Assembly: GCA_010093605.1 (NCBI GenBank)
Contig: MU004189.1
Location: 1,185,834-1,249,833 of the forward strand
Direction: 5' to 3'
Length of the DNA stretch: 64,000 bases
Source: Lophium mytilinum
Lineage: Eukaryota > Ascomycota > Dothideomycetes > Mytilinidiales > Mytilinidiaceae
Part shown: positions 39,701 to 52,459 of the stretch, piece after piece
Numbering within the stretch: the first letter of the stretch is position 1
Layout: every line of letters starts with the position of its first letter
Position numbers and translations under genes: made by a program
Notes under the pieces: model-generated
What the model was told of the DNA's origin: nothing
The model's database searches: none
Seen by the model: only the letters and a program-made list of their open reading frames with translations

Positions 39701-42700
39701 CTTCCCGGCTTATTTATTTACTAAAGGTTAGCTTTAGAAAGTAGTATTCTAAAGAAAGCTTATAAAGCTATACCTCTTGCCCGCTATTATCTCTCCGCTA
39801 ATTTCTTTTTTTTAGCTTTAACTTATTCTATTTCTACTCTAGTCTAATATAGTTTATCTATTTATTCTCCTCTCTATAACTTTTATCTTATTATAGATAG
39901 TCTATAGTTTTCTATATAGAGGCTACTTATATAGCATTATATAATAAGTATTAATATAATAAAAGTATTATATAAGTAGTATATACTCTAGGTAAGATAA
40001 ATAGAGCGCTAACTAAGTATTTACTCTAAATATAACTTTATATTTTCTACCTATATAAGTTATACTTTACTCTATAATAGATAACCTAACCTATAAACTA
40101 CGCTATATAGCTAACTACCTTACTAAACTAGCTAACCTAGCGTGCGCTAATTAAGGTATAAAGCTTTAACTCTTCTATACCCGAGCCTAGAATATTCTTA
40201 AAGAGAATACTATTAACGCCCTAAGCCTTACTAATAACTTTATCTAACTTTTATAAAATAATAACAACCTCTTTTTTACGCGCCTTATTATACTAGAGCT
40301 TAGATATAAAGCGGAGCCGTTAGTAAATCCTCTATAGAAGATTATTATTAAGGTAATATACCTCTAGAACTAGCTATATACTCTCTCTAAGAGTATATAG
40401 AATAACTTTAATTAATAATACCCTTTCTATATAGATAAAAAGCGCATTTTATAGGTAGTAGAAATATATTAAGTAAGTATTCTACTTTTTAATAGTAGCA
40501 GTTTATATTCTAAGAAAAAAGATATAGTAAAGAGGTAGATTAAGGCATATTCTATAAAGAAGAAGTTTAAGAAGGTTAGAAAGGAAAGAGATATAGAGAA
40601 GATTAAGTAGTAATCGAGAAGTAAAATATAAAGAGCTTTTAGTAACTAAATAGAGAAAAGGTAGAGAAGCTTTATATAGATTAGGACCTCTAGGGGGGGC
40701 TTCTATATAATAAGAATATAATAGTATATTAGCTTAGGTATATAGAGAGAGTAGAGCGGGTTATAACTATATAGAAAGTAATTCCCTTATACGCTTTAAT
40801 AAGGGGTCTATAATAGCACGGTATATTAAGTATTTAAATATTTAGCTAGTATAAGTAGAAAGTTTCTAGATATTCTTAAGACTATAATATACTATTTAAA
40901 TTAAAAATTATCCTATAAGAATTTATTTAGGTTAAATACTATATAGCATATATCTATAGTTCTAAATAGTCTTAACCTACTACTAATTAACGCGTCCTGC
41001 ACCGCTCTATCTAAAATAATTCTTCTATCTACTTCTAGGCTTTATAAATATAAATAGTACTAATATAAAAATTATTTATATAATTATAATAAAAGAGAAC
41101 GTTGCCTCTAAGCTAGAGGAAACATTACTTAGACCCCTCTAACTCGAGCTATTAGACCCTAAAGTTTAGAAATTATAAATAAGGCTAAATAATAGACTCT
41201 AACGCTATTTACTTCTATAAGATAGTGCGCGAAACTTACTAGTACGCCCTTATACCGCCTTACTATATTAGCCTAGTACTTAGCCTTATTCTATTAGAAT
41301 AATTCTAATTACTAGCCGCGTTCTACCGTTTTAAATTAAGTAAAGATATCCGCCTAACTATTAGAAAAGTATATAAAGATAAGAACTTTCTAATAGATCT
41401 ACTCTATTAATATAGAGAATATAGTCTAAAGTTGCGCTAGTATAGAGAAAGCCTTAGATAGGCTATTAGTATTAAATATATAGTACCCTCTATAGTCTAG
41501 ATTAGTTTCCTTAAGAAATAAGGTAAATTTAGTCTCTACTATTAACGTCCGCAGCTATTTAAAAGAACGCATAAGATATTCTTTACTAGAAGTTCCTAAT
41601 AGACGCTATATTAAAAGGCTAGGTATAGAGGGGAAAGATATAAGTAGTAGCTTCTTAGTATTAAAGTAATCTTTAAGTATAGTATTAATATCTTTTAAAT
41701 AGAAAGCCTTACTAGAGGTATTTATATATACTACTCTAGAGCTAGCTTTAGTTATACTACTTATTAGTAAAAGTAGTATTAAAACTAGCTTAAGCTTTAA
41801 AGCTAGCTAGGTTCTAATATAGAAGAATTAGGCCTAGTATAGTAATAGATTAGTATATATAGAGCCCTAAGCCTACTATCTATTTATTAATTAATTAATT
41901 AAATATACCTTTTAATAAGTAGCTTCTAGATAATTATTATATCTATATATAAATGCTCTATATTTTACTTAAATAAATTCCTACTCCTACCTAATACTCT
42001 AAGGAGTAGTCTAGCTATACTATCTTACGGCCATAAAGAGTAAAACTAGTTACTAGCTAAGATTACTACTTTAATAGCCTAATATTTCTAGTAGTACTAT
42101 ACGCGTAGTAATATAATAGTATAATACCTAGTCTCTATAGCTAATAGAAATTATTGCTATATTAACTATTAGTTAGTTTATAATATAAGAGAGTAGATAT
42201 AGTATAGTATCCTTCCTATAATTCTATTCTTATAACCCTTACACCTATATTAGCTAATGCTCGGCACGCTCTAGATCTTTAATATAACTATTTTTATTAC
42301 GTTTAACTTTATAACCTTCTAGAATCTCTATAGTCTATTAGTAATACTACTAGCTAATAGATTATAAAGATTAACTTTAATATACTTTTTAGTTACCGCT
42401 ACTTCTCTTTTAGGTTCTCTCGCAGCAATAATATCTAGCTACGCGAGGCTAATAATATAAGTTTGCAGTAATTTATACTCTTTTTTAATATAAAAACCCG
42501 AGAAATAAATATTAAAAATATATCTTCTTATAAAATAATTATCTCTACGCAATTTAAAGAGCACACCCTTAACTATAGAGACTTTATTTCTCTCCCACTA
42601 TTAAGTATTATATAATTTAGTAACCTTAGCCGTTTTAGCTTCTAGGTTTATATAGGCGCGTAGAGAGGAGACTATTTATTTAATAAATAATTTAAGCTTT

Positions 42701-43622
42701 ATACTAGCTTAATTAGAATTAGTAATTCTAATATAAAGCTATTAGAGAAAAAGTAATAAGGTAGTAATATAAGCCGGCTAAGCAATATTCCTCTATAGAA
42801 GTAATAGAAGTTAGCTATCTAGAGCTTAAGAGAAGAAAAGAAAGGCTAGTATTAGTAGGCTGCTTACTAGGTAAGAAGAATAGTAAACTATAGCTATAGT
42901 TAACTATAGTAAGTATATTATAGATAGAATAGAATTATAGGTATTAGTTACCTATAGGCTAGCGGGGTAGTACTAGATTTAGCGAGATAGAATATAGATA
43001 TGCGTAAAATAGTATTTAAGAAATATTACTAATTTTACTAATTATTAGTAATTAGTAACTAAATCTATTAATTATTTTAATATTTATAGATATTTAATTA
43101 GACTACTTACTTAATAGAGGTTATATAAGCCCCTAATAGCTATAAGTTTTAACGTGTTTAGTTATTCTAGATAGGCTACTAACGCGTTAGCAGCTGTAGT
43201 AGTAGGCGCCGCGGCTGTGCAACTAGCTAGTAGGGCCTCGGCTAAACTTTTTATCCTTTCTATTTTATTAGCCTTACTATATTATATATACTTTCTATTT
43301 TAGAAAGAATAGATTAAGGCCTATATAGTAAAATAGAAAGTAAATTAGATCTATTATTATCTATAGAATAATTCTCTTCGCCCTAAGCCTATACGTGCAA
43401 CGTGCATTATTTAGTATATTAAGGGCCCTTTATTCTATTCTTATACTAGATATATATCTTTCTATTAATATAAAATTTAATAATATTAATATTAATATTG
43501 CGTGCGGGATTAATTAAGTATAGGGTAAGGATAACAGCGTTAGTAATAGAAGGGCTAGGGCGTTAAGTACTAAGTATTATAGTAATACTATATTAAGGGC
43601 AATCCTTAGCTATATTAGCAGC

Positions 43623-43727
43623 GATAAGGTTAATAGTAATAAGGTTAATAGTAATAAGGTTAATAGTAATAAGGTTAACGGCAATAAGGTTAATAGTAAT
43701 AAGATTAACAGTAATAAGGTTAATAGT
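43623..43727. repeat. 15-bp minisatellite, 7 units
   Basis: Seven consecutive units of AATAAGGTTAATAGT, from 43623 in steps of 15. The first, fourth and sixth differ by substitutions. Read in frame on the plus strand, the unit is a five-residue repeat, N-K-V-N-S. The fourth unit keeps AACGGC, perhaps closer to the state before mutation. Confidence 0.85.
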
Positions 43728-46700
43728 TAAGAGTGTTAAAATTTATAGTAGGTAATATCTTAGCTATCTAGATGCATAGTAAAATAGAAGGAATAAGGTA
43801 TAAAATAGAAGAGCTATATAATAAAATAGAGAGTATATAGAGTTTATAGTAGAACTATATAGGCAAGTATAGATATAGACTTAGATTTAATTAGATCTAG
43901 TAGACTAATTAGAAGCTAAGAATTATAGACTCTAAGCCTTATAAGTATTAAAATACTAACCTTAATACTAAAACTATATATTACTAAAAACTATTAGAGC
44001 TTCTAGAGTGCCTATAGCCTTTAATCTAAGCAGCCTAAATAGAAACTTAACCTAGGTCTAATACTTTTTTAGGTACCTCTATCTAGCTCTAGCCTAAATT
44101 ACTCTAGTCTAATAACATTACTAGAAAATAGTAGAAAAGGTAATTATTTTATCTATATAGGGCCGGCCACCCGCTAAAAAGAAGAGATTCTACCTAGTAT
44201 TCGCCCGTGCCTATTTTACTTATATACTAAGATAGTTCTACTTACCTACTAGGCTACTATAGCTTTCTATTATCTAACTAGTCTATATTCTAGCACCTAT
44301 ATAGCTTACTTATAATAGAAGAGTTATCTTCTTTTAGCTTCTACTACTATAACTTATCTATCTACTGCAAGTTATCTTTATTATCTAAAATCTCTATTCT
44401 TTTATTATCTATACGCTCTAGATTAAACCCTCTTTACTATTATCTTTATTATTAGTATCTGCGTCTCTTATCTATATATCTTTATTATAATCCGTATCTT
44501 TATAGCTTACTAACTAGCTTAATTCCTATCTCTAGTAGCCTACCTACCTATATAGAGTCTTTTAGCTATAGATAACTTAGCTATAGATTTTTTAGTTATA
44601 GATTTATTATCTACTAAAGGTTTTAGATTAGATATAGCTTTATAGGTTTTATTATTATCTTTCTTTTACTTCTTTCTATCGCTAGCATTAGCGGCGTTAT
44701 TATTATTATTCTTAGAATTTAGGACTATAAATCTAGCACGTTCTAGCGTTATTTAACTAATAAGCTTAGCAGGAGCTATTATTCTATTCTTTACCTTTAT
44801 AACCTCTCTTACGGGTATAGAAGTTAGGCTAGATATAATCTAGGCGTTATTATTATTATTATTATTATACTTTTACTTTTACCCGCAGTCTTTAATTAGA
44901 TCTAGTCCTTATATAGAAGCTATAGCTAGTATACTTATAGCTAGTTTACTACTTAGCGGCTTATATGCAGCGTTGTTAATATTACTACTATAATCTTTTT
45001 TCTTCTCTTTAGTATCTAGCCTTATAGGCATTACTCTCTTATAATCTAGATAAGAATTAATATATTTAAGAGCTTATACTTTATTAGTCCTCTTTCTATT
45101 CTTAGGTACTAACTTAATAGCTATCTTTTTTAACTCTTTTAATAACTAGTTACTATATATAAGAGTATTACTCTTATAATATTAGTATTATATAGATCTT
45201 TTACCGCTATAATACTTGCTAATAAGGTCGCATTTATTATATAGCTTTAGCTTCGCCTAAACCCTCTTAGTTTTCTTAAATGCCTTTTAGAACTAGCGTA
45301 TAATATACTATATTAGGGGTATTCTACTTAGGTAAAGCATTTTATATAGGTTAATAAAGGCTTTAGTTAACTTTTTAGTAGTTTCCTTCTAATTATTATT
45401 AGTATAATTACTTTTAAGATAGTTCCCTGCTAAATTTACGCTTTCTAGTAGTAAAAGCCTTTAGGCACTATTACTACATAATTCTAGGCTTAGATAAGGA
45501 TAAGCTTTAAGTATATTGCAATATTAAGGTATTAGATAATTAAGAAGAAGATAGAATATCTTTTCTAGTTATTATCTTGCCGGCTTATATTTTAGCGTAT
45601 AATAGGCTTAATAGAGAACTATAAGTACTACCTTATTACTCTAGTTCTAGCTGCCTTAGAGGCTACTTATAAATAAGTATTAAAGAAGCGTGCTTCTATT
45701 CTAGCACTTTATCTCTATTTTTATCTACTTCTTCTTTACTATATAGAGTAGAAGTATATAACTTATACTACTATATATAATTTACTTACTCTACTAGAAC
45801 TAGTCTATTAGTAAAGTTAGTAATAAGAGAGGTAAGATATATAGATTTATAACTTATACTCTAGGTATAAATTCTTTAGTAATATTTTAATAACGTAGTT
45901 ATTATAGTATATTACTATTATAATATTCTATAGAAGTGTATTATTTAGATATATAAATACTACTATCTAACTTCTTAATATTATATAGATTTAGAGAATT
46001 TACTTAATTATACTAAAATTAAATCTTTTAGCGTCTTACATATTATAAATTTCTAGTATTTTTTCTCTAAGTAATATTATTATATAACTATCTTTCTTCT
46101 TTACCTTACTATCTCCCTCTTAATGCGCTTTATCTAGTTATTACAGACTACTATAGTCTAAGCTAGCGGTAGAAGGGCTAATATAGTAGTCTTTATTATA
46201 GGGCGGTAGAGTAGAATTACAACCTATAATAAGATTAGCGGTCGGGTTTAGTAGCTAGTAGTATAGAAGGTAATAACTAGAAGAAAAAATAGATTAGAGA
46301 AGGTAATAAGTTAATTTATATACTTTAAGGTACTATTAAACTCTATAGCCTAAATATTTATCTAGAAGTTATAAGAATCTTCTTAAACTACTTTACTCTA
46401 GTAAGGTAGTAGGGCGGCTCTATATAATTCCCTATATATAATATTATATTATTTATTACCTAAAGTAGTTTAGTATATAAATCTAAGGTATTAAGGTTTA
46501 ACCTTACTATATAGATATTACTATAGACATAGCCTAGGCCCTAAAGCTAGGCCTAGCCCTTAGTATTATTATTCTTATTATAGACGTTCTATAGAGGGCC
46601 TTAAAAATAGTTATATTATTAGCCTCTACTCTATCTTATACCTTCTATACTAATTCTATAGTATACTAGGTATTCTTTATAGCCTATAAAGCCGCTACGC

Positions 46701-49700
46701 GTATAGCTACTATATTAGTAAACAACCTATATAATACTAAGGTCCGGGGCGGCTACGCTATATACTATACTATTAATATTAAAATTTAAGTCTAAATAGC
46801 ATTAAAAACAGCTTAAAAAAAGAAGAAATAGGTAAGAAAGGCTTTAAGAGGAATCCGTTAAGATAACTATTAAGGTAGTATATAGCTAATAGAATTTAGA
46901 CTATTTCTTTTAGAAGAGCCTATTATATAATACCTTAAGTTTTAAACTATATACTATATAAATTAGAAATCTAGTATAGGCTATACTAAGCCTTTATACT
47001 ATAGAAAAAGGCTATAATATAGATACCCTATTAGAGCTCTATAGCCTTAGCTCTAGAATTTTAGAGGTCCCCGCTATAGTCTTCTAAAGCTACTAATTAG
47101 GGGCGCTTCTAGAGCGGAATATAAAGTAGTAGAATTAGGTATCTATTAGCTATACTATAGGCGTTACCTTAACTAAGCCTTATATTAGTATTTCTAATAT
47201 ACCGGCTTCTAGCTTTCTATATATATACGCCTATTATATATTATACGCTAGAGCCTATAATCTATAGTAGTATCCTCCCCTATATTAATATAATAGCTCT
47301 AGGCCTCTAGCTCTATAACTCTCTCTTTTAATTTAATTACTATAAAATTAAGAGAAACTAGCTAAATAGAAATCTTTCTAAGACGACTAAGAAAAATCTA
47401 AAGAAAATAAAATATAGAAACATTAAGAAAATAAGAAAAAAAGTTATATATCTTTAGATATACACCTAATATTATCTATATACTTATCTACTATTACCTA
47501 AAGAATATTATAAATAGTTATATAGAACTTCTTTTCTATAATCTTCTCTATTTAGAATTTATTGCAAGATATAGCGCCGGAAATATCTTAGAGAGAGCTA
47601 TTAAGAAGAAATAAGTTACTAGTAGTAAGGTTAAGCTTTACGTTACGTTTTAAATATTCTTAGCCTCTAATACCTATCTTCTCTCCCTTATTACGTAGCA
47701 CTATATTAAGGTATTTTTATATATTAATAGAGTCTATTTAATACCGGTCTTTATTATCTATAAGTCTCTTTTTAACTATATTATTATTATTAAGGAAGGT
47801 TAATAGGAAAAGCATTAGATTTATTAGCGGTTTCTCTAGTATTATCTTATCTAGGGAGTAGACTATAAAGAATACTTAGTTCTATTTAGAGCCCTTTTTA
47901 TTAAATAGTAAGGGTAATAATAAAAGGTTTATTATATACTAAAGAGCGGGGATATAAAATTATAGTATAATATAAGTTATATCTAGCCACCTTACTAGAG
48001 ATATAAGTAATAGCGGATATTCCTCCTTAATATAGGGGATAATAATAGCTTTACCCTATAGGTAGCTTCTATTTAAGAAAATATAAGTAAGAATTTTAGA
48101 GTAACTATTAATATACTTGTAAAAGCTTATAGTAAATAGTTCTTATCTATTCTACTCTACTTATTTAATAGAACATTCCCTAAAATCCCCGGATAGAGCT
48201 TTAGTAGGTAATAGAAGGCTAGTAGCTATCTTTTAAAGAAGTAGCTATCTAGCCTTATTACTAAGATCTATAATTCTTTATAATAAAAGGCTCGCACCTT
48301 AGAGATTAAGGTTAAAGGGGCTTCTATAAATATTTATCCCGTCTAGCAGGAAAATAAGTAGGCCTTGTCCCTCTTAATAATAGAAAAGAAAATTAAAGAA
48401 GAATAGCTAGTTAAACTAGAATAACCTTATCTTAACTATTATATAACCGTACTTATATTATATAACATACTAGTTCTTTCTAATCTTTAGAATAAAGTCG
48501 CCTGTAAGTAGCTATATTAGAGAATAAAGCACCCTATATTTAGCCTTAGAAAGCTATTAAATTATTTCTAGTATAACTATATAGAAGCTATTATAATTAC
48601 TATATTTAGCTTAAATTATTCTTAAGATTTCTTACCGCGGTATACTATTTAGGGTTTTCTACTACTAGTTAATTTTTATATAACTTATTAGATTCTTAAC
48701 CTTAGTACTATATATATAATATCTTAGTATTATTCTAATATTACTCTAGTATACTGCGTATAGCGCTAGGGGTACTATAATCTTCTAGATTAGATATAAT
48801 CCTCTACGCCTAAGAGAGTTTTAATAAAGAGCGGCTAATAGTAGGATTTTATTCCTTAGAATAAAGAAAATAAAGTCTAGTACCCTTAGTAAATAGTAGA
48901 TAAATACTATTACTATACTTATTATAACCCAATTATATATAGGAAATCCTATCTTAATATTAATACTAATGCCTATTATACTTAGCTAGGATTTAGCCCA
49001 TCTAATCCTTACTATATTATTAAGAGATATTCTTTTTAAGGCTAGGTTATTTATAGAGATAATTACTATATTATATTCTATAAAGTTAAGAGCTAGAATA
49101 GTTAATAGAAGTAGTCTAGACGCTAGTTTATAGAAAGATATACCTAGCAATATATAGATATTCTACCTAGTAATATCTATTATATAGCCTCTATAGCTGC
49201 TATTATTACTTAACTCTATAATCCCTAGTATTTTATTATTATGTTTACTTATAGGGTTGCGTTTATATTTATTAGCCTTAATCTTAGTATTAGAGTTATT
49301 CTTATTAGCCTTACTCTTATCTACTATATACTTAATATCCCTAGTATATATAGCTTTCTAAGTAAGCCTATAAATAAGTTTCTTAACTATATTAAGATCT
49401 TTTAGGTCTCTTAAATAATCTATTCCCTTCTTTAAGCTTAATATTTAAATTAGCTTATAGTTATAGAATAGCTGCTTAGCTAATTCTCTTAGAAGAACGC
49501 GTAGTAGCGTATTTAAGATATAGAGTATTAGTTACTAGTCTTAATAATAGTGCTATAATTATATATACTATAGAGATCTTATAGAGTTTACTTTATCTTC
49601 TCTCTATTTTTTAGAAGCGACTAGAACGTCTCTTATAGCGGGCCTCTCTTAATCCCCTATACCTGCCCTAGAATATATTAAAGAAGATAATATACGTAGC

Positions 49701-49924
49701 TTATTATAGAGCCTAGATCGCTTAAATTAAATATCTAAGTAATCTTATAGTTAGATTTAAGTATTCTATTAGTAGAGATTCTATAGAGCTTTTTAGCTAT
49801 CTTAAGAACTTTATTCTCTAACTATATCTCTAGAATATAGAGAATAGTTACTATAATTAGTCTAGTAATACTTTTAATCTCCTTCCGGCCTTTATATATA
49901 GGGTCTAACTCCCCCTCTTTTAGC

Positions 49925-50058
49925 TTATTATCTTATAATTTCTTATCTTCTAACCCTTTATCTTCTAGTCTATTATCTTCTACTATCTCTTCTTTTATTT
50001 TCTAAGCTTTATATATTTCTTAGGGTTTAGTAAGGGGTTTAGTAAGGGGTTTAGTAAG
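49925..50058. repeat. 15-bp and 12-bp minisatellites near the right border
   Basis: From about 49925 to 49990 the word TTATCTTCTA recurs at about 15-bp spacing; on the minus strand this is a five-residue repeat of E-D-x-x-L type. At 50023, 50035 and 50047 the 12-mer GGGTTTAGTAAG is repeated exactly three times (G-F-S-K on the plus strand). Both lie within 600 bp of the right border of the AT block. Confidence 0.7.
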
Positions 50059-50512
50059 GGATAAGCTATAATATAGTTAATAAATTATATATTCTTCTAG
50101 AGTATTACTAATTAAGTTTATAACCCTTAGATTTAATAGGTACTTCTAGAATAATCTATAAGCTATATTAAAACGTATGCTAGCTAGCTAGAAAAGATAC
50201 TCTAGTAGGTAGAGACTAAAAGTAATAGCTAATATTATATTAAAGGTTATAAAATAAATATATTAATAGATAAATAACGGCCCGGATTACTATAGGGAAT
50301 TCTAATAGTACTAGTAGGCCCTTCTATATAAGATATAAGGTATTTAGTAGATAATAGCGGAGGTATATATAGTAGTTATAAGAAGTATAAAGTTTACTTA
50401 GAATATATAACCCTCTAAATACTATTAGCTATTATTAGTATTTAGGTATAAATATCTAACTATAAGTTATAATATTATTAGTTACAATATTATTTAGCGG
50501 GCAATTTAAAAC

Positions 50513-51823
50513 ATGTACCTTGTATTATATACTTCTATTAAACTTTATATACCCCGCACATCTATTAGACTTTATACTGTATACCCGCGCACTGTTATAT
50601 GTAAGAAAACCTTAACACCTGCCCACGCGGAAACAAACAACAACACTCCTCTCGAAGCAGATGTAGAGACGGCCGAGCCAATCCAGACCACAAATGCTGG
50701 CTACCTTGACATTGCACAGACGGAGGTACCTCGTCTGTTCAACTCAAATGCCGACATCATCGCTTACCAGAGGGCCGAATCCAAACGAACCGCTTACGCT
50801 ACGAGAATCGAGCATAATGGCTACAAGCTCAACTGGGCTCTCTACAATTGCCGCGCAGCTCTAGCTCTAGTGACCTCTATCTTGGATCTGATCAGAAACC
50901 ACCACCTCCATAAAGATCTCTTGCTGAGGGAAGTATTTTATGGTCTAGATTCAGAGAGCGTTAAGGGCCAAACCATGACTCCTGAACAGCGAGTTGAGGG
51001 TCGAACGATCACTCCTGAGCAGCGAGTCGCTTTTGATGCTCTTGTCCAGCGCTTCACTGCCCTCTCCGAGCTTATGCCTCTCTCGGAATACATAGAAGTC
51101 TTACTTCACTACGGGAGTGAGATCTGGCCAGTTGTTCACAACCTTGGCAGGGGGGGTAAGTACAACATCTACTACCAGCGGTGTTTGAACGCCCACAATT
51201 ACTTGGTTGGAAGCAAACATCCAGATCACTTTGTGAGCTGGATCTTTAAGAAGATGCGAATATTCCCCAGACTAGAGGTCGAGCTTTGTAGCATGATTGC
51301 GGTATTGGAGGATTTCATTCCAGACGTAGAGGCTCTGTGGGGGTTTGATGTGACGGAAGCCGACCAAGATACGCGAGTCGGTTGGGTAAAAGAAGGCTGG
51401 TCTTCGGCGGATTCTTCGCTGTTGAGACCTCGAAATCGCCCACCCGCTCCTACGCCACCTCCGTCAGAGGAATGGAGGCCGGAAAGCCCCATAGGTGGTT
51501 GGGATGGTTCAAGGCACGAAGAAATCGAGGCCCATCGTAAGATGCTAAGGGAACTCGACGATTACCCCGACAGTGACGACGAATCCCAGTACGGCGACTA
51601 TGACGAGGACCCTGAGGCTACCCTTTGGACGGCCCAATGCGAAGCCCGTCAAGAGATCAATGAAGTACTACAAGTCGGAAGGGGCACTAAATTGTTTACG
51701 ACTGTGATGCAAGCTTCTTGGGTCCGCCAAAATATTGCCAAACTGCGCACGTTCCTCAATGAGTGGCACCATGAGCATCCGGAGCTCCCAAAGGATCTCC
51801 GTGGGTACAGCAACGAGGTGTAA
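50513..51823 (+). CDS. Lineage-specific paralogous family, member B (up to 436 aa)
   Basis: The open frame runs 436 codons from ATG at 50513. The first ~33 codons lie in border sequence with the composition of the AT block, so the true start may be later or lost. GC-balanced coding sequence begins near 50612. From there it aligns with member A: NADIIAYQ (TADIRAYL in A), PEQRVAFDALVQRF, a W-P-V region, QRCLNAHNYLVGSKHP with R223 and H228 forming R-x4-H, the VLEDFIPDVEAL segment, an acidic Pro/Asp/Tyr linker (~300-375), and a C-terminal FTTVMQASWVRQNIAKLRTF ending GYSNEV. A short duplication (PEQRV twice) lies near residues 155-165. No signal peptide or transmembrane helix. Function unknown; intact apart from the doubtful 5' end. 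Confidence 0.65.
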   Translation: MYLVLYTSIKLYIPRTSIRLYTVYPRTVICKKTLTPAHAETNNNTPLEADVETAEPIQTTNAGYLDIAQTEVPRLFNSNADIIAYQRAESKRTAYATRIEHNGYKLNWALYNCRAALALVTSILDLIRNHHLHKDLLLREVFYGLDSESVKGQTMTPEQRVEGRTITPEQRVAFDALVQRFTALSELMPLSEYIEVLLHYGSEIWPVVHNLGRGGKYNIYYQRCLNAHNYLVGSKHPDHFVSWIFKKMRIFPRLEVELCSMIAVLEDFIPDVEALWGFDVTEADQDTRVGWVKEGWSSADSSLLRPRNRPPAPTPPPSEEWRPESPIGGWDGSRHEEIEAHRKMLRELDDYPDSDDESQYGDYDEDPEATLWTAQCEARQEINEVLQVGRGTKLFTTVMQASWVRQNIAKLRTFLNEWHHEHPELPKDLRGYSNEV

Positions 51824-52459
51824 CTTGGAGCCAATGTGGAATGTGGAACAAGAAGCCCCCTCCGTCAGTCCCATTTCAGGGGAAATGTGCAGTTCGAGCA
51901 ACACAGCTACGATTAGTCTCTAAATGCATGCCTAGTTATACCAAAATCATACCCCGTTCCTGTTTTCATTATATCAATGCTTTATTTCTCTTGCCTCGTG
52001 TCGTGAACTCACTTACGTGAAAACACTGAACACAATAGTATTATGATGTAGATGTGACAGCGTGGGCCAGACTGATCTTAGATCCATGAAATCAACTGAT
52101 CGCTGCCGCACTTTTCTAATCATCACCTTGTCTATACCATGACTCCCACCACTCATTAATAGGCTTCTCGGTGCATCAACTCTTCGTTCTACATTTCCCT
52201 CGCTTCTTTTGCTTGCTGCTAATCACCTGATAGGCTCAGTCCTTGAACCTCCTAAGGACCGTCTATCCAGCGTTGAAGACCCTGAGGCACACTCATCATG
52301 CAGTGAAGCTCCACTACCAGATAGAGTTGCCAAATCACCAACCCCTGTAAGCGAAGTGCCATGGAGCCATGAGTCCGAAACCACCAAATTTTCAAAAGTC
52401 AGGAAATGCACATCGAGTCCCAAGACAAATTGGCGGACGAACCTCGCAATAGCCCTTAA
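51824..52459. other. Spacer between family members B and C
   Basis: It holds the 3' flank of member B and the 5' flank of the broken copy that follows. It shares several blocks with 6168-6720 on the other side of the AT block. The open frame 52209-52619 on the plus strand begins here in a different frame from the family homology. It could represent the original N-terminus of the broken copy before a frameshift, or noise. Confidence 0.45.

Larger units (their letters stand above)
7089..50512. repeat. 43-kb AT-rich block mutated by repeat-induced point mutation
   Basis: Base composition changes sharply at both ends. Inside, TpA dominates while CpA and TpG are nearly gone; for example 8041-8100 has 12 TpA and no CpA or TpG. 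CpG persists (GCG and CCGCGG are frequent), which argues for CpA-directed RIP rather than CpG deamination. Stop triplets (TAG, TAA) are so dense that only two frames of at least 60 codons exist in 43 kb (9971-10159 minus and 14686-14901 plus), and neither looks like a gene. The block is presumably old transposon copies beyond recognition. Between the annotated sub-repeats I see no gene, tRNA or rRNA. Confidence 0.92.

Noticed and set aside
43623-43727. CRISPR-like array
   Set aside because: The 15-bp units are contiguous with no spacers, and the genome is fungal.
50023-50058. GGGTTTAGTAAG repeat as telomeric DNA
   Set aside because: The unit is a 12-mer with only three copies and does not match TTAGGG; it sits beside genes.
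7089-50512. Starship or other giant element cargo, reverse transcriptase or transposase genes
   Set aside because: I looked for catalytic motifs on both strands but stop density and base loss prevented any secure match, and no captain-type gene is readable at either border.
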